A stretch of DNA of 64,000 nt from Candidatus Aalborgicola danicus (GTDB lineage Bacteria > Pseudomonadota > Gammaproteobacteria > Burkholderiales > Burkholderiaceae_C): assembly GCA_016703945.1 (NCBI GenBank), contig JADJBC010000001.1, positions 62,001 through 126,000 of the forward strand, given 5' to 3'. Below, piece by piece: positions 7,709 to 15,328 of this stretch. The notes beneath the pieces were generated by a model. That model saw nothing but the letters and a program-made list of their open reading frames with translations. It was not told the DNA's origin and did not search any database. Both the position numbers and the translations under genes were made by a program. Position 1 is the first letter of the stretch. Each line of letters starts with the position of its first letter.

Positions 7709-9256
7709 GGGCATATCCCCGTTCGTACGGGGGAACCGGCGCTTTTCGGGGTGCTAATCCCCTACCTTAGGGCCTATCCCCGCTTGCACGGGGGAACCCA
7801 GGTCGCGTTGGGCGCGGCGTGCCCCACGTTGGGCCTATCCCCGCTCACACGGGGAACCTTAACAACGGCTGCGCGGCGTTCATCCAGGTAGGGCCTATCC
7901 CCGCTCACGCGGGGGAACCAGTCGGCAATGGCGTGGAAATCTTCATTGTCAAGGCCTATCCCCGCTCACGCGGGGGAACCTAAGCCGCGCGTTAGCCCTG
8001 TACCTGTAGTGGGGGCCTATCCCCGCTCACGCGGGGGAACCGCCTCGGAAATCTACCAAGAGGGTGAAACCGAGGGCCTATCCCCGCTCACGCGGGGGAA
8101 CCCAAAATCGAACCTTTGTACAACGGCGAATATTGGGCCTATCCCCGCTCACGCGGGGAACCGCGTCAAGCAGTACGAGGGCCTTTCGATGCGCGGGCCT
8201 ATCCCCGCTCACGCGGGGAACCCCATGTCGTGGGACTTGAACACTGCGAACAAGGGCCTATCCCCGCTCACGCGGGGGAACCTCACGGGTAAGCAAAGCA
8301 CCAACGCGGCCCCAGGGCCTATCCCCGCTCACGCGGGGGAACCGGAACAACGACGCCAGCCCCGACGGGATGGTGGGGCCTATCCCCGCTCACGCGGGGG
8401 AACCGAGGCGTCAACAACAAAACTACCCTCACTCTGGGGCCTATCCCCGCTCACGCGGGGGAACCGACGCACCAGCAGGGTCTTTGTGCCCACACGGGGG
8501 CCTATCCCCGCTCACGCGGGGGAACCTTGCACACGACTCCCACCATACCTCGTGCAGCGGGCCTATCCCCGCTCACGCGGGGGAACCAGTTTCGTCAACC
8601 TGATCGCACCACCTATCCCGGGCCTATCCCCGCTCACGCGGGGGAACCTGAGGCGGTGGATTTTTATGCGGAGGTGACATGGGCCTATCCCCGCTCACGC
8701 GGGGGAACCTGTAGAGGAGGATTGACAATGGCACATTTTCTGGGCCTATCCCCGCTCACGCGGGGGAACCTGAATGAAAAACGTAACTGAAATGCGCGAT
8801 AGGGGCCTATCCCCGCTCACGCGGGGGAACCAGGTCGGCGAACGGTGTCGGTGTGACTGGCTTGGGCCTATCCCCGCTCACGCGGGGGAACCCGAACACA
8901 GTTGCCAGCGTAGACAACATTTCTGGGCCTATCCCCGCTCACGCGGGGGAACCCAGTACCGCGCTGGGTATTCGGTCGGGCGTGGGGGCCTATCCCCGCT
9001 CACGCGGGGGAACCAGGGAAAGATAAAGGCTAAGGCTGACAAACTGGGGCCTATCCCCGCTCACGCGGGGGAACCGTTGGGGCAGTTCATGGCGCATGCT
9101 TTGGCAGGGGCCTATCCCCGCTCACGCGGGGGAACCAAGTGGAGGCGGAACGTAATGCGGCACAAGGGGCCTATCCCCGCTCACGCGGGGGAACCGTATG
9201 GCCCTCGTCCGAAGTTCGGCGCAATTGGGGCCTATCCCCGCTCACGCGGGGGAACC
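7709..9256 (-). CRISPR. type I-E CRISPR array, 26 repeats and 25 spacers
   Basis: The 29-base repeat on the minus strand is GGTTCCCCCGCGTGAGCGGG followed by GATAGGCCC. It forms a CCCCGC-GTGA-GCGGGG hairpin, as in E. coli-type repeats cleaved by Cas6e. Repeats begin at 7709, 7770, 7831, 7891, 7952, 8013, 8074, 8135, 8195, 8254, 8315, 8376, 8437, 8498, 8559, 8620, 8681, 8742, 8803, 8864, 8925, 8986, 9047, 9108, 9167 and 9228. Spacers are 32 bases except 31 at 8223 and 30 at 9137. The repeats at 7709 and 7770 carry substitutions and that at 7831 is 28 bases long, which marks this as the old, trailer end. New spacers should enter at the 9256 end next to the leader and cas2. Confidence 0.98.
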
Positions 9257-9311
9257 TCTCACATCTAACTCATTGATGCGAAAGAAAAAACAACCAAAAC
9301 CATTTCAAATT
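9257..9311 (-). promoter_or_regulatory. CRISPR leader with IHF-like site
   Basis: This A/T-rich stretch lies between the cas2 stop and the first repeat. On the minus strand it contains CATCAATGAGTTA (9266-9278), which matches the IHF consensus WATCAANNNNTTR at every defined position but the first. Its near edge is about 9 bases from the repeat, close to where IHF bends the type I-E leader in E. coli to guide Cas1-Cas2. At 55 bases the leader is short, so array promoter elements probably lie inside the 3' end of cas2. Confidence 0.65.
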
Positions 9312-9623
9312 TTAAAGAGCATTTGCAGACTTGCTGCGCCGGGTCAACCACATCCCATCCATCTCAACCAATTCACGGGGTGGGGTTCCAAGATGGGCCA
9401 GGCCGATGCCGCCCACCTCATTCAAATCGCGCCAGACCATCACCAAACTGCCACTTGGTTCTTGACCATGCCAATCGGAAACGACATCCCAAATGCGTTC
9501 ACGCACACCCTTGTTCATCCTCGGTGCGACGAACACATTGGGTGCAACTTCCAACATGACCGAGGCCAAAAAACCATGAAACCGGTCAGCCACATCACGC
9601 GTCATGATCATCACCAGCGCCAT
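9312..9623 (-). CDS. cas2e: CRISPR-associated protein Cas2, type I-E
   Basis: Cas2 forms the central dimer of the Cas1-Cas2 integrase that inserts new spacers at the leader. The 103-residue protein has the ferredoxin-like order expected of Cas2e: a first strand (MALVMIMTRD), helix GFLASVMLEVAPNVFV, then VRERIWDVV and SLVMVWRD, ending in LVEMDGMWL. It starts inside the 3' end of cas1 (29-base overlap), so the two are probably translationally coupled. The next feature downstream is the leader and array, the usual end of a type I-E operon. An internal start (MIMTRD) is possible, but the full N-terminus aligns with the family pattern. Confidence 0.93.
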   Translation of the reverse strand: MALVMIMTRDVADRFHGFLASVMLEVAPNVFVAPRMNKGVRERIWDVVSDWHGQEPSGSLVMVWRDLNEVGGIGLAHLGTPPRELVEMDGMWLTRRSKSANAL

Positions 9624-10488
9624 CGACTTCCTCCATGCGTAAGACTTGCTTGATCTTGTCGATCATCGACGGGATGACTTGCTGTTTGCGAAACACCTGA
9701 GCCGCTTCACGACGCACCAGGCGGTCTACCGTATCCTCAGCGCCTTTGCTCACCTGCTTGGCGGCGACAAAGGCGATTTGCAGCGTGACCGCTTCACGAA
9801 ACAAGTCGGCAATGTCCAGCACAAACGACTGCCCGGAATCCTCATGAATAAAACCCAACGGCGGCAGCGCCGCCAGTGACTGCACCGCAATGGCTGCGGC
9901 AGCCTGAACCGCCGTGGCGGCATGGTTCAGCGCCTGATTGGGAATGTCGGCTGCCATCGGATCGGCCCGGTCGTAGTGGCGGCCATTCCATTCAATGCCA
10001 TGCTTGTCCGCTATCAACTTGTACATGACCTTGACGCGAGAGCCTTCAATCCCGCGCAATGTGTCCAGCTCACGGTGCGGCAGTATTTCGCCCAGACGCA
10101 ACGCGTACATATGACGCGCCACGCTGATGCGCCGACGCGGATTGCCCCATAACTCGGCTTGTCGTCTAGCCACATCGGAACGATCCGGCATCAAAGGCGG
10201 TGCCGTGTAGGAGCGCACGCCATCAACACCCACTGCGGCCATCAGTGTGCCGTGGCGGGCCAGCAGGCGCAGGGCATCGTGCGTCACACTGCTGCCCGGC
10301 CCCAGCAAAATCATGGACACCGATTGATGCGGTATCTGGTCGATCTGTGGGGTCAGGGAGTTATTGCCGCGCAAGAAATGCAAGCAACCGTCAATGACGC
10401 ACAACTCACCCCGCTCCAGCCAGAGCAGTCCATGGCGGTCTGCATGTGGGAAACGGGCTGTTTCCAGCCCCAGGCGACCTTTTAGCAT
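9595..10488 (-). CDS. cas1e: CRISPR-associated endonuclease/integrase Cas1, type I-E
   Basis: Cas1 is the catalytic subunit of the spacer integrase. The 297-residue length is normal for Cas1e. Metal ligands expected from E. coli Cas1 are visible: Glu148 in RGIEGSRVK, His215 in GFIHED, and Asp225/Asp228 in FVLDIADLF. The C-terminal helical domain follows (VDRLVRREAAQVFRKQQVIP). The gene starts 18 bases after cas6e and overlaps cas2 at its 3' end. All catalytic positions are intact, so adaptation should be possible. This fits the regular spacers and identical repeats at the leader end. Confidence 0.96.
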   Translation of the reverse strand: MLKGRLGLETARFPHADRHGLLWLERGELCVIDGCLHFLRGNNSLTPQIDQIPHQSVSMILLGPGSSVTHDALRLLARHGTLMAAVGVDGVRSYTAPPLMPDRSDVARRQAELWGNPRRRISVARHMYALRLGEILPHRELDTLRGIEGSRVKVMYKLIADKHGIEWNGRHYDRADPMAADIPNQALNHAATAVQAAAAIAVQSLAALPPLGFIHEDSGQSFVLDIADLFREAVTLQIAFVAAKQVSKGAEDTVDRLVRREAAQVFRKQQVIPSMIDKIKQVLRMEEVDGAGDDHDA

Positions 10489-10506
10489 TTGGATAGCTGG
10501 GCAATA

Positions 10507-11250
10507 TCAACTACGCGCAGGCCGCAACAAGAGCAAGCCGAAGCCAAACGCCCGATGTCGCCCAACTCCTTGCGCGAGCAATTGCGCAAAGGCTTGCGGG
10601 TCGGTCACTCGCAGTTGACCGGCCAGCACTGCATCTGGTCCGCTAACAAGGCGGCTGTGACGCACGTTGTCAGAACTGCTTCTCTGGCTTCTGCGTGTCA
10701 CCCCCAACTGCTGATAGCGGGTCATGCGGGCATCCACCAGCTCTGCGCCACCTTGCCGCGCCAGCAAATCGCGCAGCCACTGCGCATACACCTCGCCGCG
10801 ATCAAGCCTGCTGTCACCGGCCTTTTCAGCCGCCGCCAAGAAGGCATCCCGCTCACGCCCTGTTTTGCCTTCGCGGATGATGGGGCGCACGCGCACCTCA
10901 AAGCCAAGCGTGTGGCCTACAGCCCACTGCGTGGGGAAGGGGCGCACGTTCATACCGCCGTGCTGGCGAGTCTGGCCAAGCCCCAGCGCCGCGGCTTCAT
11001 CAGGTTCAGCCAGGGCAACGCGTTGCGCCAGTCCAGTTGCGTCCAAGCGGGTGTAGGCCAACAGGCCTTGCTCGACATCGAGGTAGCGAAACGGTTGCGG
11101 CGCTTGCTCACCAAAAGCCGCATGCAGCAGGGCATGGAGCGCGTAACCCAAATCGCCTTCTTTGTCCAACAGGCGGTGGCGTGCCGCCCACGCCGCCAGC
11201 CGCTGTGGGTCAGGCTGGGTGTGCAGTAAATAAAGTGACTCTGAACTCAT
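10507..11250 (-). CDS. cas6e: CRISPR RNA endonuclease Cas6e (CasE)
   Basis: Cas6e cuts the precursor crRNA at the base of the repeat hairpin and stays bound to the 3' handle as part of Cascade. The C-terminal Gly-rich loop GVGRHRAFGFGLLLL is the family signature, and the N-terminal ferredoxin-like half holds the helix GYALHALLHAAFG. I chose ATG 11250 (247 residues) rather than the longer frame because it overlaps the cas5 stop as ATGA and follows AGGAAAC. Like many relatives of this branch it starts with SLYLLHTQPD, which differs from E. coli CasE. The active-site His cannot be assigned from sequence alone. Confidence 0.92.
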   Translation of the reverse strand: MSSESLYLLHTQPDPQRLAAWAARHRLLDKEGDLGYALHALLHAAFGEQAPQPFRYLDVEQGLLAYTRLDATGLAQRVALAEPDEAAALGLGQTRQHGGMNVRPFPTQWAVGHTLGFEVRVRPIIREGKTGRERDAFLAAAEKAGDSRLDRGEVYAQWLRDLLARQGGAELVDARMTRYQQLGVTRRSQRSSSDNVRHSRLVSGPDAVLAGQLRVTDPQAFAQLLAQGVGRHRAFGFGLLLLRPARS

Positions 11251-11960
11251 GACTTGTTTCCTGCGGTTTGGATGAGGCCTTCTCGCACCGGTCGCCAGCC
11301 GCCATGCACACCGCTGGTCCAGTTGCGTTCGTCGCAAACATCCACCAAGCGGTCACCCGGCAATTGACCTTCGCCGTCCGGCCACTGGGCTCGCATACCA
11401 CGCTCGCTATTGGACAGTGGGGCAAGTTGCAGGGCCTGCAACACCGAGTCGGCCGCAACCCAACCGGCCACCAATCGGCCAACGGGCAGGCAAGGTTTGC
11501 GACCGATGAACAGGGGGCGTTGGGGGCGATCCAGCGCGTGCGCTACCTCAACCAATGTGGGGGTTTCGTCGGCGGTCTCCAGTCGCAAAGCAAGAAGGGC
11601 CGTGAGGTCGGTGTGATAGTCGCGGTATCGCAAGTGGGGGCTTTCATAAGACGCGGCACCGCCTCTGCGTTCTTCCACCGTACCCCAGGTCGTCCAAGCT
11701 TTGTCATTGGCTCCCAACTGCGCAGTTTGAAAGTCAGTTAGACGTGAACCTTGCGTCTCTAGACGCGCGCCCATTCGTAACCGCGCTTGAAATCGGTTGT
11801 GAAGCATGTCGTCACCCCGATCCCAACCCAAGGCATTGGCAATCAAACCCGTGACCATGGAGAGCGCTGGAAAGTCTCGGATGACCCCGAAGTTGTCAAT
11901 GGTTTCACCCCCAAACGCGATGAGCGGGGACGACAACCTGATCAGCAAATGGCGCGGCAT
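11247..11960 (-). CDS. cas5e: Cascade subunit Cas5e (CasD)
   Basis: Cas5e binds the 5' handle of the crRNA and caps the Cas7 filament. The 237-residue product begins HLLIRLSSPLIAFGGETIDN, which is the typical Cas5 opening strand (L-x-L-xxP-x-xAFG), followed by RDFPALSMVTGLIANALG, the conserved helix. The second half includes PLFIGRKPCLPVG, also typical (IGRKSCP). ATG 11960 is one base after the cas7 stop, and its own stop overlaps the cas6e start by four bases. The longer open frame upstream lies inside cas7 and is rejected. Confidence 0.94.
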   Translation of the reverse strand: MPRHLLIRLSSPLIAFGGETIDNFGVIRDFPALSMVTGLIANALGWDRGDDMLHNRFQARLRMGARLETQGSRLTDFQTAQLGANDKAWTTWGTVEERRGGAASYESPHLRYRDYHTDLTALLALRLETADETPTLVEVAHALDRPQRPLFIGRKPCLPVGRLVAGWVAADSVLQALQLAPLSNSERGMRAQWPDGEGQLPGDRLVDVCDERNWTSGVHGGWRPVREGLIQTAGNKS

Positions 11961-11961
11961 G

Positions 11962-13158
11962 TCAGGCCACCTGTGCTGGCGCTGCGCCTTGGGTGATGTA
12001 GGCCTGCACCCACGTGGCCAAATCATTCAACGGCAAGCGTTGGGCGTTGGGCACGCTCACCTTGTCCAGTGCGAGGAAGCGCCTGTCCAGCGTGGCACCG
12101 TAAGCATTGTCCAGCTTACTGATTTCATCCGCCAGCATCCGCACGGCGGTTTCGCGCAGCGCTGTGCTATCGGTCGGCAAGGCGTTTTGGAATGCGCCCG
12201 CTAGGCTTCGCGGCTGCCAATCACCCACCTCCACCAGCAAGAATTTGGCCCAGTCAAACGGCGCAGTCGATCCGCGCTTGGCACCGGGGCTCACGGTGGC
12301 AATCAGGTGCAACAGGTGCTGCACCACACGGCCTGCCAGCTCTCGCTTTTCGGTGGGCAAGGTGGCCCAGTCTTTGGCGGCCTCACCTTCCAGGTTAGCA
12401 ATCAGTTGCGGCACATCAACCACCACATAGCCATAGTACAAGCCGGAGGCCAATTCGGTGTCGAAGATACCGGCGGAACCCAACTCACCGGCTTCGCGCA
12501 ACAAGTCGTCAACCACGGTAAAGTAATCGTTCTCAACTTGCGCTTCATGCACTGTGAAGGCGTGTGCCACGTACACAGCGGCATCACGGCTGGCCAGCAC
12601 GTCAGACGTGACCATGCGCCCGAACAAGGCAGACTCAAGACCGCTGCCGTGTTTCAGTGCTTCAATGTTTTTCTTTTCGTCTTTCAGAAACTTGGCAATG
12701 GCTGCCTTGAGCGCCTTGGCTTCGGTATTTTCCTGCGCCAGCTCAGCACAACGTTTGACCAGGTAATCAACCTCGGCATAGCCCATCAGCACAGCTTGCC
12801 CTGTTTCCAGGGCTTCTTTGCCTTTTGATTCCTTTCCGCCCTTGTCCAAAAGGCCAGCGTCACGTAGGCCTTCACCCGCCGACTGTGCCAGAGCATCCGA
12901 CAGGCCCGCCTCGATCAACTTCTTACGAATCAAATCCAGCGTCTGTCTGGAACGCACTGCCATGGGCACACCCAGGCTCGCGAGCGAGAAATGATCCTCC
13001 GCCACCCGCCAGTGGCGCTTCAAACATTGGGACGAAATGCGCGTGCGCACTGCATCGCCATAAGGCAGACGCTTGGCCAGACCGGCATCGTCACGGTTCA
13101 GCAGAGCGCCGGGGTAGTTGTGCAGGGTGTGAATTTGAATAAAACGAGGCAGATTCAT
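11962..13158 (-). CDS. cas7e: Cascade backbone subunit Cas7e (CasC/Cse4)
   Basis: Six copies of Cas7e form the helical backbone that holds the crRNA spacer. The 398-residue protein opens FIQIHTLHNYPGALLNRDDA, then GDAVRTRISSQCLKRHWR, the classic Cse4 N-terminal block in which Arg and Ser residues contact RNA. The thumb region includes SDVLASRDAAVYVAHAFT, and later VSPGAKRGSTAPF matches the conserved G-x-K-x-x-TAP motif. Length and motif order are normal. It sits 24 bases after cse2 and one base before cas5, in a continuous operon. Confidence 0.96.
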   Translation of the reverse strand: MNLPRFIQIHTLHNYPGALLNRDDAGLAKRLPYGDAVRTRISSQCLKRHWRVAEDHFSLASLGVPMAVRSRQTLDLIRKKLIEAGLSDALAQSAGEGLRDAGLLDKGGKESKGKEALETGQAVLMGYAEVDYLVKRCAELAQENTEAKALKAAIAKFLKDEKKNIEALKHGSGLESALFGRMVTSDVLASRDAAVYVAHAFTVHEAQVENDYFTVVDDLLREAGELGSAGIFDTELASGLYYGYVVVDVPQLIANLEGEAAKDWATLPTEKRELAGRVVQHLLHLIATVSPGAKRGSTAPFDWAKFLLVEVGDWQPRSLAGAFQNALPTDSTALRETAVRMLADEISKLDNAYGATLDRRFLALDKVSVPNAQRLPLNDLATWVQAYITQGAAPAQVA

Positions 13159-13182
13159 GAAAACTCCTAGGATGATGATTGG

Positions 13183-13743
13183 TTATGACTTGGCTTCGGC
13201 ACGGGCCAGCATTGAAAAATAGGGGCCTGCAATTTGGAGACGTAGCTCTTCTGCATCGGCTTGGCTGCTTCGCAAACTGCTACTTTCCTTCAGTACAAGC
13301 TCGCCGAGCTCACGCCAGTTCGGCGCTACGCCTTTGCTGGCCAACAAGCGCAGTACGCGGGGCAAAAGCTGCGTGAAGGCATCCCCCCGCGAGATAAGTA
13401 ACTTGGTGACACGCGATTCCGACACCCCAGCATGTGCCAACTGTCGTCCCAGCTTTTGCTTGCCATCATGCCCAGCCAACGCCATGCCGTGCGCGATCAA
13501 CGCCCAGCGCGGCCAGGTGTCCGCATGCCATTGTTCGGGGGCCAAGCCTGCCGCAGACAAGGCTCTTGCCAACGCAGCCAACTGGTGTGGCTGCAGAGCT
13601 TCGGGTTTGAGTCGGGCCAGTGCCGCGCGGTCGCCGGAACTGGCCCGCTGGATGTAGGCCGCCAATGCTCCAAAGGGCTCGCGGTACGCTGCGGCAGCCT
13701 CCGGTTGAGCGTGTTCTTCTGAGGTGGGGTCAAGCGTGGTCAC
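13183..13743 (-). CDS. cse2: Cascade small subunit Cse2 (CasB, Cas11e)
   Basis: Two Cse2 subunits stabilise the R-loop along the belly of Cascade. The product is 186 residues, mostly helical and basic: PFGALAAYIQRASSGDRAAL, then the conserved RVTKLLISRGDAFTQLLPRV (the R-x-x-x-L-L-xxxG-x-x-F-x-x-LLPR pattern of CasB). The frame is open further upstream, but I chose GTG 13743 because AGGAGGAAAC precedes it at ideal spacing. It also overlaps the cse1 stop by 14 bases, which suits translational coupling. An ATG upstream would lie deep in cse1. Confidence 0.9.
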   Translation of the reverse strand: MTTLDPTSEEHAQPEAAAAYREPFGALAAYIQRASSGDRAALARLKPEALQPHQLAALARALSAAGLAPEQWHADTWPRWALIAHGMALAGHDGKQKLGRQLAHAGVSESRVTKLLISRGDAFTQLLPRVLRLLASKGVAPNWRELGELVLKESSSLRSSQADAEELRLQIAGPYFSMLARAEAKS

Positions 13744-15328
13744 TGGTTTCCTCCTGTCGTTTGATGGACTGTTGTCGGTAGTAATTGGCCAAGCCGGGTA
13801 ACGGGGACTTTTCACTGCGTAGCCCTCCGTGAAAGCGTGACAAGGCTGCAGATTGGGCGCGGTACTTTTGAACGCCGCTACGAGGCCCCGCATCGAAGGC
13901 AATCTTCAAAATGGCTTCTGCCCGATCAGCTAGGCCCAGCAGCCATTGCAGACGCTGCGCGCCAGAGTCAACGGCCTCCATTTCTTCGTTGAGGTCAACA
14001 AAGAAGCGTGCATCTTCGGCAGCCTCAAAAGGTGCGGAAAACTTGCTCGCCTTTGCTTTGTTTCCCTCGCTGCTATCCCCAGAATTTCCGTTCGCAAACA
14101 AAACGGCCAATGCAAGCCATAGCAGTTTGCGTACCTCGCCAATGGCAGCGATACGCTGCCCGGCGATACGTTCCAGTTGAGCTTTCTGGTTTGTCATCAA
14201 TAGTCCCCGAACCTTGGGCGATATCGGCACACGGCGCTCGTGGTAGCCCTCTGTTTTTCCCTGTCCTCGGGTGATTCCTTGAGTGACAAAAACCAAACTC
14301 TCACCTTTGGCTTGCTGTTCCAAATTGTGTGCAACAGGTGACTGGTATTTGCCTCCAAACAGGAGTTCAGAAACCAGCTTGTAATTGAACCCATTTGAAG
14401 TGATCGTCAGTGCCTTGCCACCTTCCACATCAATTGGTGTCCATGCATCGCCCGTCAAACCATTCAATTCTTTCGCAGCAATGCGAGCTGCTTTGCTGCC
14501 GGTGCCCACGGACATGATTTTCTCGTCCACATACCGCAGGCGAATACGGCGACAAATCTCGATATAGAACGGATCAAGTTTGGCAAATGACAGACTAACA
14601 AGCCCATCCCAAGGGGCGAGCCAAACCAGTGCCAACCCTCCGTCGTCTTGCAAATCATGCGATTCAATCGTCCGGTCACGCCGCGCGAGCAACGCTGCAA
14701 TGTCTCGCGCCCAGCGCGCACCCGGTAAACCGACAGCAGCCACACCCACGCCAGGCTTGCTGGCGAAGCCCCCGTTCATGCGAGAAATACCATAATTTCC
14801 TGCGCCTAAAAACCCCTCTTGGGTTTGCAAGCTCAACAAGGCAAATAACCAGTCTTCGGGTTGTGATCGGCGGGCGCGACTGCCTTTAAGGTCGTGGTTT
14901 TTGGATGTGACCAGCATGTCAATTTCATCGGCGGCATATGCTTGAGATTTCCATTCCGAAATACTTCCTCCAACGACGGCCGCCTGCAACAGTGCGGGCC
15001 GATCCGGCGGCGACACCAAACACCACGCAGCGCCATCTGGGTCGTTCGGCGTGAGCGCGAGTAACGCATTGCGCCACTCCTGCTCATTTTCAAAAGCCGC
15101 TTTCCTTTCTGCCTTGTGCAGGGCGATGGCGGCCAATTGCACCAGGAAGGCGTGCCAGGGGTGGCGTTGGTGTGGCCGCAAGGCGGGGTAATCACGCACT
15201 TCATCCGCAGCGAGCGCCACGAACAACTCGGGCAAGCTGGCGTTAACGGTTTGCCCATCACTCGCACGGCGGTAGCGAATGATGGGCTCGGTGAGCAATG
15301 AAAACTGCAGTTCCGGGGCAATCGTCAT
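13730..15328 (-). CDS. cse1: Cascade large subunit Cse1 (CasA, Cas8e)
   Basis: Cse1 recognises the PAM and recruits Cas3. The 532-residue protein has the usual N-terminal LTEPIIRYRR..., an RHPWHAFLVQLAA helix, and the key loop GNYGISRMNGGFASKPGVGV, whose E. coli counterpart includes the loop that probes the PAM. The C-terminal four-helix bundle follows (LQWLLGLADRAEAILKIAFD). The first codon overlaps the cas3 stop as ATGA. No truncation or frameshift is visible. Confidence 0.95.
   Translation of the reverse strand: MTIAPELQFSLLTEPIIRYRRASDGQTVNASLPELFVALAADEVRDYPALRPHQRHPWHAFLVQLAAIALHKAERKAAFENEQEWRNALLALTPNDPDGAAWCLVSPPDRPALLQAAVVGGSISEWKSQAYAADEIDMLVTSKNHDLKGSRARRSQPEDWLFALLSLQTQEGFLGAGNYGISRMNGGFASKPGVGVAAVGLPGARWARDIAALLARRDRTIESHDLQDDGGLALVWLAPWDGLVSLSFAKLDPFYIEICRRIRLRYVDEKIMSVGTGSKAARIAAKELNGLTGDAWTPIDVEGGKALTITSNGFNYKLVSELLFGGKYQSPVAHNLEQQAKGESLVFVTQGITRGQGKTEGYHERRVPISPKVRGLLMTNQKAQLERIAGQRIAAIGEVRKLLWLALAVLFANGNSGDSSEGNKAKASKFSAPFEAAEDARFFVDLNEEMEAVDSGAQRLQWLLGLADRAEAILKIAFDAGPRSGVQKYRAQSAALSRFHGGLRSEKSPLPGLANYYRQQSIKRQEETSDHA

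Noticed and set aside
8223..8253. Similarity of a spacer (GGGACTTGAACACTG) to the tRNA region at 19122-19198 (GTGACTTGAACACTC)
   Set aside because: Only about 12 bases match, within a common tRNA T-arm word, so I treat it as chance.
7738..9227. Self-targeting spacers matching the phage relics or core genes in this window
   Set aside because: I compared the 25 spacers by eye with the rest of the window and found no match longer than short chance words; a proper search is needed to exclude partial matches.
7682..9653. Several long plus-strand open frames with repeated blocks such as GLSPLTRGN, PIPAHAGEP and AYPRSRGGT
   Set aside because: These are translations of the CRISPR repeat in three frames, a known source of false gene calls. 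They follow the 61-base period and have no ribosome-binding sites.
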